Positions 8,348 through 16,901 are shown, numbered from the stretch's first letter. The stretch: DNA of 64,000 bases from Catenulispora rubra (GCF_015356825.1 NZ_JAACYW010000011.1:20999-84998); one strand, 5' to 3'. Numbers and translations: made by a program. Notes: generated by a model not told the origin, from the sequence alone.

Positions 8348-8401
8348 GCTGACTAGAGGCTAGGCCAGGACTCGGCGGGGCCTGAGATACCCCCTACGCC
8401 C

Positions 8402-9166
8402 CTACGCGCGCGACTCGTAGCGCTTGTCGCGAACCCGGATCTGGGCCGACGTGCCTTCGCCGGCGCTCCGGCGGTCGACGTCGAACAGGCCGGTCGCGAT
8501 CACCAGGTTGCTGAGCTTGGGGAAGCCGTAGGTGCGGGAGTCGAAGTCCGGCTGCTGGTTCGTCAGGATCTGGCCCACGCTCGACAGGCCGGCCCAGCCG
8601 TCCTCGTCGCTGGCCGCCTCCACCGCGTTGCGCAGCAGGGTCACCAGCTTCGCGTCGCCGCGCAGCTTCGACACCTCGGTCCGGGTGGTCGGCTTCGCCG
8701 CGGTCTCCGGGACGACCTCGTCGGTGAAGGCGAGGTTCTCGGTGTAGATGAACTTGTCGCACGCCGCGACGAACGGCTTCGGCGTCTTGCGCTCCCCGAA
8801 GCCGTAGACGATCAGCCCGGACTCCCGGATCCTGGCGGCCAGACGGGTGAAGTCGCTGTCCGAGGACACGATGCAGAACCCGTCGAAGCGCCCCGAATAC
8901 AGCAGGTCCATCGCGTCGATGACCATCGCGGCGTCGGTGGCGTTCTTGCCGGAGGTGTAGGCGAACTGCTGGATCGGCTGGATGCTCAGCGCCAGCAGGT
9001 GCTCTTTCCAGCCCTTGAGGCTGGTGCCGGTCCAGTCGCCGTAGGCGCGCTTGACGTGCGCCGTCCCGTATTTGGCGATCTCGGCGAGCAGCGTCTCCGC
9101 GTTGCCGGGCTGGGCGTTGTCGGCGTCGATCAGCACCGCAAGCTTGACCGGGTTCTCTGTGACCAC
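8402..9166 (-). CDS. NYN-domain (LabA-like) protein with C-terminal LOTUS/OST-HTH domain
   Basis: 254 residues. The N-terminal NYN domain (about 8-150) is of the PIN-like nuclease fold. Its acidic positions are visible in LIDADNAQ, in DAAMVIDAMDLLYS and in the strongly typical SSDSDFTRLA. A linker rich in Thr and basic residues is followed by a LOTUS/OST-HTH domain (about 175-250) with the pattern GWAGLSSVGQIL and YGFPKLSNLV. This architecture is widespread and is thought to act on or bind RNA; the target is unknown. I chose the GTG at 9166 because AGGGAG lies upstream at good spacing. It stands alone with no obvious functional neighbours. Confidence 0.85.
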   Translation of the reverse strand: MVTENPVKLAVLIDADNAQPGNAETLLAEIAKYGTAHVKRAYGDWTGTSLKGWKEHLLALSIQPIQQFAYTSGKNATDAAMVIDAMDLLYSGRFDGFCIVSSDSDFTRLAARIRESGLIVYGFGERKTPKPFVAACDKFIYTENLAFTDEVVPETAAKPTTRTEVSKLRGDAKLVTLLRNAVEAASDEDGWAGLSSVGQILTNQQPDFDSRTYGFPKLSNLVIATGLFDVDRRSAGEGTSAQIRVRDKRYESRA

Positions 9167-9220
9167 GGGTTCTGCTCCCTTCGACGCTGTCTACGATAGC
9201 TGTCAACGTCGCACCTGCTG

Positions 9221-9253
9221 CGCGTGTCGCGGCCCGGCGGACCGCGACACGCG
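9221..9253. terminator. Stem-loop terminator of the carboxypeptidase gene
   Basis: CGCGTGTCGCGG pairs perfectly with CCGCGACACGCG across a 9-base loop, immediately beyond the minus-strand stop at 9262. Confidence 0.8.
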
Positions 9254-9261
9254 CGTGCCGC

Positions 9262-10002
9262 CTACGCCCAGCAGCCGTTGACCGTCGCCGCGAGGCCGTC
9301 GAAGGTGTGCTTGACGTCGCTGTTGGCGGTGGTCGCGTTGTTCTCCACGAACGAGAAGACCTTCCAGCGGCCGTCCTCGGCCTTGGTGAAGCCGCTCAGC
9401 GCGATGGCACCGGTCAGCGTGCCGGTCTTGGCCATGACCTTGCCGACCGCGCACTTCGACTCGGGCGTGGTGAAGCGGTCCCACTCCGGGCCCAGCGTGC
9501 TGCCCGCCTCGCCGGCCACCGGCAGGCCGTCCACGATGGGCTTGAGGAGCCAGCTGTAGGCCGGGTCGCCGTCCACCTGGAGGATCTTCGAGATGGTCTC
9601 CTCGGTGGTGAACCGGTGGTCCGGACCGAGCACGGTCAGCGCCGCGGTGGTGGTGGCGAGCTTCATGGTGGACACGGGCATCAGCGTCGTCGCGGCGTTG
9701 CGGCCCCAGACCTCCTGCCCCGACCCGGCGTCCACGACGACGCCGCTCAGCGTGCTGCCGGCCAGGCGCGGGTCCTGGATCCGGGCGTCGAGGTTCTTCG
9801 CGATCTGATCGTCGGCGGAGTCCGGGGCGCGGTGCGCGGTGGCGGTGCCGACCGGCTTCGCGGCGGCGAACGCCGTGCCCTGGCCGATCAGCACGGCGGT
9901 GGCGACGGGCACCGCCACCGCGAGGACGGCGGCCCGGCGAGCCGTCGCGCGGCCGGCCTTGGCCTTGCGGTGGCCGGTGGAATTGTTGGAGCTGGATGAC
10001 AT
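9262..10002 (-). CDS. Shortened D-Ala-D-Ala carboxypeptidase (PBP4/S13-like), probably exported
   Basis: 246 residues with a basic signal peptide (residues about 1-47, ending near AFAAA). The active-site SxxK motif is present as STMK in TLMPVSTMKLATTTAAL. The KTG motif is present as MAKTGTLTGAIALSGF. Full S13 enzymes are about 450-500 residues and carry a large insertion plus an SxN motif between these two; here the two motifs lie only about 95 residues apart and I cannot find a clear SxN. The protein therefore looks internally deleted, though the frame is intact and the C-terminus is normal. It may be a reduced paralogue that is inactive or only binds peptidoglycan. GGGGGAA precedes the ATG. 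Confidence 0.75.
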   Translation of the reverse strand: MSSSSNNSTGHRKAKAGRATARRAAVLAVAVPVATAVLIGQGTAFAAAKPVGTATAHRAPDSADDQIAKNLDARIQDPRLAGSTLSGVVVDAGSGQEVWGRNAATTLMPVSTMKLATTTAALTVLGPDHRFTTEETISKILQVDGDPAYSWLLKPIVDGLPVAGEAGSTLGPEWDRFTTPESKCAVGKVMAKTGTLTGAIALSGFTKAEDGRWKVFSFVENNATTANSDVKHTFDGLAATVNGCWA

Positions 10003-10072
10003 ACGCCGGTTCCCCCATGCGTTGTGAGCGTGTTGATATTCCGGCAGGACCTGTCAGCGGCTCCCCGAGAAC

Positions 10073-10109
10073 GGCTTCGCCCCGGGAAACCGATCCCCGG
10101 GGCGAAGCC
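10073..10109. terminator. Stem-loop terminator of the AMIN-like gene
   Basis: GGCTTCGCCCCGGG pairs with CCCGGGGCGAAGCC across a short loop, between the minus-strand stop at 10135 and the next gene. Confidence 0.75.
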
Positions 10110-10134
10110 ACAGTGCGATGCGGCGGATGAGCCG

Positions 10135-10620
10135 CTAGTGGGCGACGTCGATCGCCAGGTGGGTCGAGTCGAGCACGGTGACCGTGTAGCTGGACGCGTG
10201 GTCCAGGCCGATGCCCACCTGGGTGTATCCCTCGAAGGAGCTCAGCTCCGCCACGGCGGCCACCTCGGGGTCACCGGTGGTGATCTGGGTCGGGCCGGAG
10301 AAGCCGCTGATGTCCGAGGGGTTCAGCTCGACGTTGAGGTAGGTGTTGGAGTTGGGCAGGGTGACGTCCTTGCCCGAGCTGTCCCGGGTCAGCACGTCGG
10401 TGGCGGTCACGGTGTAGCCCGGGACGCTGCTCACGTTGAGGATGACACGGTCATAGGTCGAATAGCTCTGCACGCTGAATCCCAGCAAGTGGGATCCCGC
10501 GTCGGCGGTGTGCGTGGCCGCGTTCGCCGGCAGCGCCGCCGCCAGGCTCAGCCCGATCGCGCCCGCCACGACGGCCGCCTGCCGGCCGCCGCGCCCCGTT
10601 ACCCCGTACTTCGACAGCAT
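10135..10620 (-). CDS. Secreted AMIN-like domain protein
   Basis: 161 residues. A signal peptide covers about residues 1-34 (hydrophobic core AAVVAGAIGLSLAAALP, then ANAATH). The mature part shows the AMIN-like pattern of actinomycetes: YDRVILNVSSVPGYTV, a conserved Gly/Asp turn, and a final strand pair SYTVTVLDSTHLAIDVAH. AMIN-like domains are thought to bind cell-wall or other polysaccharides; no catalytic residues are visible. It has its own terminator and a 260-base upstream gap with a GC-rich hairpin (10642-10662). Confidence 0.65.
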   Translation of the reverse strand: MLSKYGVTGRGGRQAAVVAGAIGLSLAAALPANAATHTADAGSHLLGFSVQSYSTYDRVILNVSSVPGYTVTATDVLTRDSSGKDVTLPNSNTYLNVELNPSDISGFSGPTQITTGDPEVAAVAELSSFEGYTQVGIGLDHASSYTVTVLDSTHLAIDVAH

Positions 10621-10882
10621 GGTGAAGTCCCTTCCGCACTGCGCGCGCGAGAACCGCGCGCCCCCATTTTTCCGTCAACCGGTGTAGACCACCGGCGGCA
10701 CCACTGTAAGGCGCGAACGGCTGTGCGCGCGATGGGTGTCCAACCCGCCCGTCGCAGGTCGACGGGGTGACAGGGGGCTTCCAGGGGCCTGACCTCAACA
10801 CCTTGTTCGCGGTATTGCGTTGCATCGTCGGAACGTCGTATTTCCGCCACGGATCCGGTTACACGGCGTGGCGCCGGCCCTC

Positions 10883-12346
10883 TCAGGCGAAGTGCCGGAT
10901 CGTCGCTGGATCCGCGGCGTCATACGCCTGCCACGTCTCGTCGGCGGGACGCCCGGTGGCGACGAAGCCGGCCGCCGCGCCGGAGAACTCCGCGGCGAGT
11001 CGGCGCACCTCGGCGGTCGGCGTACCGAGCATCGGGGCGTCGGGATAGGCGTCGACGGTGTTGAAGAAGAAGGGGAGCTCGGCACAATGTGCGGCGCCGA
11101 TGTGCGCGGGATCGCCGGCCGGGACGTAGTCGAACTCGTAGACGTAGGTGGCGTGGCCGGCCGCGGCCTGGTGGTCGGCGACGGCCAGGGTGCCGTCGCG
11201 GAACATGATCCCGGTCTCGACCTCGGTGAGCACGTCGGCGGGCCGCGCGTTCGGGCGTCCGGCCGCAGCGCGGTCGTATCGGTCGGCGCCGTGCTCGACC
11301 TGCCCGGCCACCAACACGCGCGCCTGGTCGGCGTCCATCGCCTGGATCCGCGGGTCGAAGGCGAAGAACGAGCTCATCTCGTTCCTGGTGGTCCCGGTCA
11401 GAAGCTCCTTCCCGGCCAACCGGCCGGCGGCCAGTGCCTCCTCCCACCGCACCGGAATCCCGGCGCCGCCGAGAACCGGGAACATCGGCGGCGCGACGTT
11501 GCCCGGCCGGGAGAGCTCGCCGGCGAGCTGTCCGTAGGTAGTCAGCAGACGGTCGGCCGGGACCGCGCGCAGCCCGGCGAGCAGGTCGAGGCTGCCACTC
11601 AGGCCCAGGATCTCGATGAAGCGCCGCGTGTGCTCCGTCGCCTCGGCAGGGTCCTGTGGTGCGAGCCCGAACGGGCCGCTCTGGGTGACGACCCGCTTGA
11701 CCAGCGGGCCCGTGACCGGCGACACCGCGAGGTGCAGCGCCGAGAAGGCGCCGGCCGACTGGCCGCCGACCGTGACCGCCTCAGGGTCTCCGCCGAACCC
11801 GGCGATGTTGCGCTCGACCCAGGCGAGGACCGCGCCCTGGTCCTGCACGCCGAGGTTGTCCACCCCGAGCTCCGGCAGGTGGAGGTAGCCCAGCGGGCCG
11901 ATGCGGTAGTTGGCGGTGACCACGACGACCTCGCCGGAGGCGGCCAGGTTCCGGCCGTCGTACCAGTCCCAGCCGCCGGATCCGCTGGAGAAACCGCCGC
12001 CGTGGAACCACACCAGCACCGGCAGAGCACGTGCGGCCGAGCCGCCGTCGGGGAGGAGGCGCGGCGTCCAGACGTTGACGGTGAGCGAGCCGTCCTCGTC
12101 CCAGTCCCGGGCGCGCGGTCCCATGACCGCTTCGAGCCGGGAGGCGGCCTGCGGAACGGACGGGCCGGGGCGCGAGGCGTCGCGCGGGCCCGACCACTTC
12201 GGGTGCCGCCGCGGGGCCGCGAACCGCAGGTCCCCGACCGGCGAGGCCGCGTAGGGGATGCCGCGGAACGCGGCGACCCCGTCCTCGGCGACGCCTTGGA
12301 CGCTGCCGGACTCGGTGTCGACGATCGGGCGGTTCGTCATGGTCAT
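10883..12346 (-). CDS. Type-B carboxylesterase (alpha/beta hydrolase)
   Basis: 487 residues. Type-B signatures are present in order: FRGIPYAASPVGDLRF near the start, the oxyanion-hole motif VLVWFHGGGF, and the nucleophile elbow GGQSAGAFS with its catalytic Ser. The acid and His are expected in the second half, with a plausible His in the AAHCAELPFFF segment. No signal peptide is visible, so it is probably cytoplasmic and hydrolyses small carboxylic or carbamate esters. I chose the ATG at 12346 because GAAGGTGAG lies just upstream; an ATG two codons later and one 11 codons earlier are alternatives. It is divergent from the Lrp/AsnC regulator across an 11-base-arm palindrome, so that regulator probably controls it. 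Confidence 0.85.
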   Translation of the reverse strand: MTMTNRPIVDTESGSVQGVAEDGVAAFRGIPYAASPVGDLRFAAPRRHPKWSGPRDASRPGPSVPQAASRLEAVMGPRARDWDEDGSLTVNVWTPRLLPDGGSAARALPVLVWFHGGGFSSGSGGWDWYDGRNLAASGEVVVVTANYRIGPLGYLHLPELGVDNLGVQDQGAVLAWVERNIAGFGGDPEAVTVGGQSAGAFSALHLAVSPVTGPLVKRVVTQSGPFGLAPQDPAEATEHTRRFIEILGLSGSLDLLAGLRAVPADRLLTTYGQLAGELSRPGNVAPPMFPVLGGAGIPVRWEEALAAGRLAGKELLTGTTRNEMSSFFAFDPRIQAMDADQARVLVAGQVEHGADRYDRAAAGRPNARPADVLTEVETGIMFRDGTLAVADHQAAAGHATYVYEFDYVPAGDPAHIGAAHCAELPFFFNTVDAYPDAPMLGTPTAEVRRLAAEFSGAAAGFVATGRPADETWQAYDAADPATIRHFA

Positions 12347-12385
12347 CCGTCTCACCTTCTGTGTCGGTTTCCTGGTCACTGCTGG

Positions 12386-12414
12386 TATGCGTCTGGTGTA
12401 TCGCCAGACGCATA
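12386..12414. promoter_or_regulatory. Palindromic operator between carboxylesterase and Lrp/AsnC gene
   Basis: TATGCGTCTGG-N7-CCAGACGCATA is a perfect inverted repeat with 11-base arms in the short divergent promoter region. It is the best candidate binding site for the adjacent regulator. Confidence 0.65.
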
Positions 12415-12478
12415 AAACCGGCGAGATATGATGCTAGTCTGCGAGATTTAAGACACCACAGATCCAATACTGGTGATT

Positions 12479-13462
12479 ATGAGACAGTCGATACGCACGC
12501 TGGATGAGACGGATCGCCGGATCGCCGCGGTCCTGATGGCCGCGCCGCGGGCGTCGTGGCGCACCGTCGCCGAGGTCCTGGACCTCTCCGAGCGCACGAT
12601 CGTGCGCCGAGCCGCGCCGCTGCTGCACGACGGCACGCTGCGCCCCACGGCCGTCCGCAATCCCGCGCGCTTCCCCCGGATCATCCCGATGGCCCTGCGG
12701 ATCCGCTGCCGCCCCAGCCGCATCAAGGCGATCGCCGCAGGCCTGGCGCGCCGGCCGGACACGATATGGGTCGACGTCCTCGGCGGCGGCAACGAGATCA
12801 GCAGCGTGCTGTTTCTCGACGGTCCCGAGGCGCGCAACTCGCTGCTGCTGCGGGATCTGCCGGCCACCGCCGACGTGCTTTCGTGGGAGGCCTACGACCT
12901 GTTGAAGGTGTTCCCCGCCGGCTTCACCTGGAGTGCCGGCCTGCTGCCGGCCGAGCAGTTCGACGCCATGGCTTCGCACGCTCACACCCCGACCGACGCG
13001 CCCGAGATCCAACCGCTCGACGAAGCTCTCATCGACCGGCTGGCGCTCGACGGACGCGTCGGCTACAGCGAACTGGCCACCGCACTGGGTACTTCCGCAT
13101 CGACGGTACGCCGCCGCCTGGACACCCTGGTGTCAGCCCACATGGTGCGCCTGGCCTGCGAAGTCGACCTCAGCCTGCTCGGCATCGTGAGTGAGGCGCT
13201 GCTGTGGATCGCGACCGGCCCGGGCAGCACGGAGCTGATCGGCAGCACCCTCAGTCGGCACCCGCAGGTGCGCTTCACCGCCGCGACGACAGGGGCCACC
13301 AACCTGCTGGTGGCCGTCGCGGCCGAAGACCTCAACGGGCTCTACGCGCTCCTGACCGAGACCGTCGGAGCGCTCGACGACGTGCGCGCTATGGAGGTGA
13401 CGCCCATCCTCAGCTCGGTCAAACGGACCGGCCGGATCCGTACTTCCGATCAGGACAGGTGA
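12479..13462 (+). CDS. Lrp/AsnC-family regulator with two DNA-binding segments
   Basis: About 327 residues, roughly twice a typical Lrp protein. The first AsnC-type helix-turn-helix is at the N-terminus (LDETDRRIAAVLMAAPRASWRTVAEVLDLSERTIVRR). A second comes mid-protein (LDEALIDRLALDGRVGYSELATALGTSASTVRRRL). Each is followed by an RAM-like alpha/beta ligand domain; the second (ALLWIATGPG..., TNLLVAVAAEDLNGLYALL) is well formed. Double-length Lrp proteins are a known actinomycete form. No Shine-Dalgarno sequence is visible before the ATG at 12479 or the GTG at 12473, so it may be leaderless. It likely controls the divergent carboxylesterase and itself. Confidence 0.8.
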   Translation: MRQSIRTLDETDRRIAAVLMAAPRASWRTVAEVLDLSERTIVRRAAPLLHDGTLRPTAVRNPARFPRIIPMALRIRCRPSRIKAIAAGLARRPDTIWVDVLGGGNEISSVLFLDGPEARNSLLLRDLPATADVLSWEAYDLLKVFPAGFTWSAGLLPAEQFDAMASHAHTPTDAPEIQPLDEALIDRLALDGRVGYSELATALGTSASTVRRRLDTLVSAHMVRLACEVDLSLLGIVSEALLWIATGPGSTELIGSTLSRHPQVRFTAATTGATNLLVAVAAEDLNGLYALLTETVGALDDVRAMEVTPILSSVKRTGRIRTSDQDR

Positions 13463-13532
13463 ACGGAACGAACTTCTCCGTCGGCTTCGCGCGACCGAGA
13501 TGTCCCCGGCTTTTTCGGCGCTCCCTGCTTTA

Positions 13533-13615
13533 TGTGTCGGTGCGGGTGCGGGTGGCTGGTGGCTGGTGTCGGGTGGGTGTGGTGGGTGCGGTTTGTTTGT
13601 GGTTTTTAAGAGCTT
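13533..13615. repeat. G/T-rich, strand-asymmetric tract
   Basis: About 80 bases of the plus strand are almost free of A and poor in C, with repeats of GGGTG and GGCTGGTG, ending in a T-rich stretch. It follows the Lrp/AsnC stop by about 70 bases. Function unknown. Confidence 0.5.
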
Positions 13616-13655
13616 TTTACGGCTTCGCGCATGGTTGGATGGCCTCGCTGGGGAC

Positions 13656-13757
13656 GCAGTTCGGTTGTGCCCCGAGTGTCGCGCTGGCGGCCGCCGGTTT
13701 GGATGGACAAGACCCGCGCCGGTCCGAGTCACTGCGCACACGTGGTGCGGGCGGCTG
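13656..13757. repeat. Left copy of a long direct repeat
   Basis: Shares GGCGGCCGCCGGTTT and then CGCGCCGGTCCGAGTCACTG with the copy at 14292-14404. Weaker similarity extends on both sides (CAGTTCGGTTG against CAGTTAGGTTG upstream, GCGGCTGC downstream). The two copies bracket the inverted-repeat element. Confidence 0.6.
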
Positions 13758-13874
13758 CCGGCCACGTGTGGTGGGCACCAAAAATCAAGAGCAGGCGCCT
13801 GCGCGGCGAGCGGCCTCTGCTCGGAGGGATGACCAACCCCGCGCGCCGCCGCCGGTCTGAGTGTTGGTCGCCTT

Positions 13875-14224
13875 CGTCCCGGTTCCCTCATCGCTGTCGT
13901 CGCCGTGAACGGAATCAGCTCGGCCAGCAATGCCGCGTAGTTAAGGATTCTGGCCTGCTGTCAACTGTGCTCAATTTGACCAGGCGGAGCCTTGGATACG
14001 ACACCTCGCAGCCATCGAACTACAGCAATCAGGGCATATCGAACAGCGTTGAGGGTCAAATTGTCCTAGTTGACAAGGCCTCAGAATCCTTAACTACGCG
14101 GCATTGGCTCGGCCAGGCGGTATCAAGTCGGACCGCTGCTGCTGTGGCCGGGCTGCGTGCGACTTGACACCGCCTGGCCGATCTGATTGGCAGAGCCCGC
14201 CGACAGCGACGAGGGAACCGGGAC
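13875..14224. mobile_element. MITE-like non-coding element with nested inverted repeats
   Basis: Outer arms match at 23 of 24-25 bases: 13875-13899 against 14201-14224 (core CGGTTCCCTC / GAGGGAACCG). Just inside, CTGATT-GGCC motifs continue the match. A second, about 60-base imperfect pair lies at 13921-13981 and 14055-14113, sharing AATGCCGCGTAGTTAAGGAT and then TCAATTTGACC in inverted order. A third 20-base hairpin (GGCCAGGCGGTATCAAGTCG with its partner) occupies 14111-14179 and seems inserted in the right arm. There is no transposase gene. The structure suits a non-autonomous element mobilised in trans, or a decayed insertion sequence. Confidence 0.6.
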
Positions 14225-14291
14225 AAACCCCGCCTGTGGTGTGGACGGGGTCCACTCGGTGCGCACACGCGGCGGTGAGTCTTCGAGCGCG

Positions 14292-14404
14292 GGGTCAGTT
14301 AGGTTGAGCAGCATGGGTTGCACTGGCGGCCGCCGGTTTTCGCGAACACGACCGCGCGCCGGTCCGAGTCACTGCGCACCCGCTTGGTCTGGCGGCTGCT
14401 GATC
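14292..14404. repeat. Right copy of a long direct repeat
   Basis: Direct repeat of 13656-13757 (see that entry). It differs in the middle (TTCGCGAACACGACC against TGGATGGACAAGACC), so the copies are not fresh. Confidence 0.6.
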
Positions 14405-14435
14405 GCTGGCCGCCCGTGCCCCCGCCGCCAAAAGC

Positions 14436-14473
14436 CCGCAGGCCCGCCGCACCGAAGCGCGCCGGGCCTGCGG
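14436..14473. terminator. Stem-loop terminator of the DipZ-like gene
   Basis: CCGCAGGCCCGCCGC pairs with GCGCCGGGCCTGCGG (one mismatch) across about 7 bases, just beyond the minus-strand stop at 14491. Confidence 0.75.
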
Positions 14474-14490
14474 AAGGCAGTCAGCTCAGC

Positions 14491-16285
14491 TCAGGAAGCG
14501 TCCCACACCAGCGCCGTCACCTCGCCGGGGGCGTTCGCCTCCCAGGTCGGGTACAGGGTGGTCGCCGTGCCCTGGTGCAGGGTGCCGGACTTGTCCTTCA
14601 CCGTGAACACCACGTCCTCGCCGTATTCGCTGACTTGGCGGCTCAGGATCTTGATGGTGCCCTTGTCCACCGTGCGGTTCAGGGTCACGGCGTTGCCGAA
14701 GGCTATGGCCGAGGGCTGGTCCATGCCGACCGAGTTGATCTGGAAGACCGTGGTGCCGTCCTTGTCGCGGGTGCTCCAGCCCGGGTCGTCGGAGGTCAGG
14801 GGGCGGTAGCGGGTGGCGTGGACCCAGTCCCAGGAGCCGTCGGGGAGGCCGTGGCCGTTGGCGACGTCGGTGGCCTGGTTGAAGGCCCAGAACAGGGTGG
14901 TCTCCGCCGGCGGCTTGGCGAGCGGGGGCATCGCGAACTGGGTGCCGCCCTGCGCTGCCGCGTAGGAGGGCGAGGGCGGGGCTGCCGGGGTGCGCCGCGG
15001 TGAGGAGTTGGCGGATGAGCGACTCAGTGTTCGAATAGGCGCCCTCGCCGGCCGAGGCGAAACGGACCTCGCCGGTGGAGTCGATGAGGTAGTCGGCGGG
15101 CCAGGAGTCGTTGCCGAAGCTGTTCCAGGTCGTGTACTTGCTGTCGAGCGCGACCGGATACGTGATCCCCAGGCGCTTCGCGCCGGCCGCGACGTCGCCG
15201 GGGTCGGCCTCGAAGGTGTACTCGGGGGTCTGCACGCCGATCACCACCAGGCCGTCGGCGGCGTAGTCGCTGTACCAGGCCTGCACGTGCTTGATGGCGC
15301 GCTGGCAGTTGATGCAGGAGTAGGCCCAGAAGTCGACGAGCACGACCTTGCCGCTCAACGAGGCCGGGGTGAGCGCGGCGCCCGCCGGGGTGTTGTACCA
15401 CTGCTGGATGCCGGAGATCGCCGGAGCCCGGCCGCAGTCGCCCAACGTGGTCATCTGCGCCTGCACGCAGTTCGCGAGCGCCTTGGGCGACGCCGGCGCG
15501 AGGGCGTGTGAGGCCCCTGACTTGTCGAGCGCGGCGTTCAGGTTCGAGGTGTAGTCCGGGACGGCGCGCTGCAGGGCGTCGGTGACGTTGAACGTGAGCG
15601 CCACGGCCAGCGCGATGACGACGACGCCGGCCGTGATCCGCACTCCGCGCTGCCGGCTGCGGAACGCCCGCACCCGTTCGGCCACCCGCCGACCGGCCAG
15701 GGCGAACGCCAGCAACGGCAGCGCGGTGCCGACGGCGAACGCGACAGTGAGCGCCACCGTCCCGACCCCGATCCGCCCCGAGGCGCCGGCGACGGTGATG
15801 GCCGCGAGCACGGGACCGGCGCAGGGCACGTAGACGGTGCCGAGCGCCAGCCCGAGAACGAAGCCGCCGTGCTCGTCGGCGACCCGGCGCTGCGGGATGC
15901 GGTTGAAGGGCCGCTCCAGCAGGTCCTCCACGCGCGGGAACATCATGGCGATGCCGAGCAGCACCAGCACGACCAGGCCGGCCCACCGGATGATGTCCTT
16001 CGGCACCGGCAAGGCGCTCACCACCAGCGTCCCGAGCAGCGTGAAGACGCTGAAGCTCAGGACCAGCCCGGCCACGATGAGGTACGGACGTCGGCTGGTG
16101 CGGCGCCGCGACGGGTCTGACAGGTCTGACAGGTCTGACAGTCCTGCCGGCTCCGGCGCTCCCGGGCGGTCGCCGGCGCCTGCGGCCCCGCCGGTGAAGA
16201 ACAGCACCGGCAGCATCGGCAGAACGCACGGCGAGATGCCGGTGATGAGTCCGCCCACCAGCCCGATCAGTACCAGAGTGATCAC
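14491..16285 (-). CDS. dipZ: DipZ-like membrane thiol-disulfide protein (CcdA + thioredoxin + C-terminal domain), frameshifted
   Basis: The N-terminal CcdA/DsbD-type membrane domain has the paired Cys-Pro motifs GISPCVLPMLP and YVPCAGPVLA and about six spans. A long loop rich in Ser-Asp-Leu lies after span 1. A TlpA-like thioredoxin domain follows with the active site SCINCQ. The last part (from MPPLAKPPAETTLFW to the stop) is the beta-sheet domain typical of mycobacterial DipZ. The frame breaks between about 14975 and 14992, in a run of C's on the coding strand: one extra base explains it. As written, the thioredoxin part is intact but the C-terminal domain is out of frame. Its known family role is passing reducing power across the membrane. 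GTG 16285 (AGGA upstream) is preferred; ATG 16300 is possible. Confidence 0.8.
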
Positions 16286-16392
16286 GTCTTCATCCTGCAT
16301 CGGAAGACTGATGGTCTGCTGACGACGCGGGCTCCGTCACCGATCTGTAAGGAAATGGCGCCGCCGGGCAGCGGGGTGTGCCGGCGGTCGGA

Positions 16393-16809
16393 CTACGACC
16401 AACCGGGAGATCCGGCGGCCCCTTCGCAGTTGAGGATGGCGAACCGCCACGACCCGTCGGCGGACTGGCGGGCGACGGCCGTCGTCGTTCCGGTCGGCGA
16501 GATCCCGGTGCCGTCCGGCAACGTCGCTTCGAGGACCCAGTCGACGCTGATCAGGGCCGTGTCGCCGCCGATCAGGGTGGACTTGAGCGTGTTGGTCAGG
16601 CGCGCCTTTGCCGCGATCGACTGGGCCGCCTCGGCGTGCAGCGCCTCGTGGCCGGTGAGGACTTTGCCGCTGAAGGTGTGCATCGTCGCGTCCTGGTGGA
16701 ACAGTGCGACGACGGCGTCGGCGTCCCCGGCGTTGAGCGCGTCCTGGTACACGAAGGGGAGGCGGGCCGGGTCGACGATGCGGGTGTCGGCGGTGTCCTG
16801 GGTGTTCAT
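16393..16809 (-). CDS. NTF2-like (SnoaL/SgcJ-type) small protein
   Basis: 138 residues. The pattern FVYQDALNAGDADAVVALFHQDATMHTFSGKVLTG is the classic opening of SgcJ/EcaC-type NTF2-like proteins (helix, then a strand with the DA motif). Later strands (TLIGGDTALISVDWVLE, GSWRFAILNCEG) complete the cone fold. Members include isomerases, cyclases and proteins of unknown role, so the activity is open. I chose the ATG at 16809, with GAGAAGCGAG upstream, over one 15 codons earlier. It stands alone. Confidence 0.75.
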   Translation of the reverse strand: MNTQDTADTRIVDPARLPFVYQDALNAGDADAVVALFHQDATMHTFSGKVLTGHEALHAEAAQSIAAKARLTNTLKSTLIGGDTALISVDWVLEATLPDGTGISPTGTTTAVARQSADGSWRFAILNCEGAAGSPGWS

Positions 16810-16901
16810 GGCTGACTCGCTTCTCAAGTGGGGTCGGTCCCGAACCGGGTCCACATGAAGCCGACATTACCTGCCCGGCCAGGCAGAGCATCGGCGGCCC
16901 T

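Larger units (their letters stand above)
13463..14490. other. Gene-free, repeat-rich interval of about 1 kb
   Basis: I find no convincing gene. The interval holds a GT-rich tract, a long direct repeat pair and a nested inverted-repeat element between the two copies. Base composition drops locally in GC (for example around 13950-14080), unlike the flanking genes. Confidence 0.6.

Noticed and set aside
13500..13832. A 110-codon plus-strand frame in the repeat region
   Set aside because: Its composition (Gly, Cys, Trp, Arg) comes from the GT-rich tract and the direct repeat; no start signal and no family pattern.
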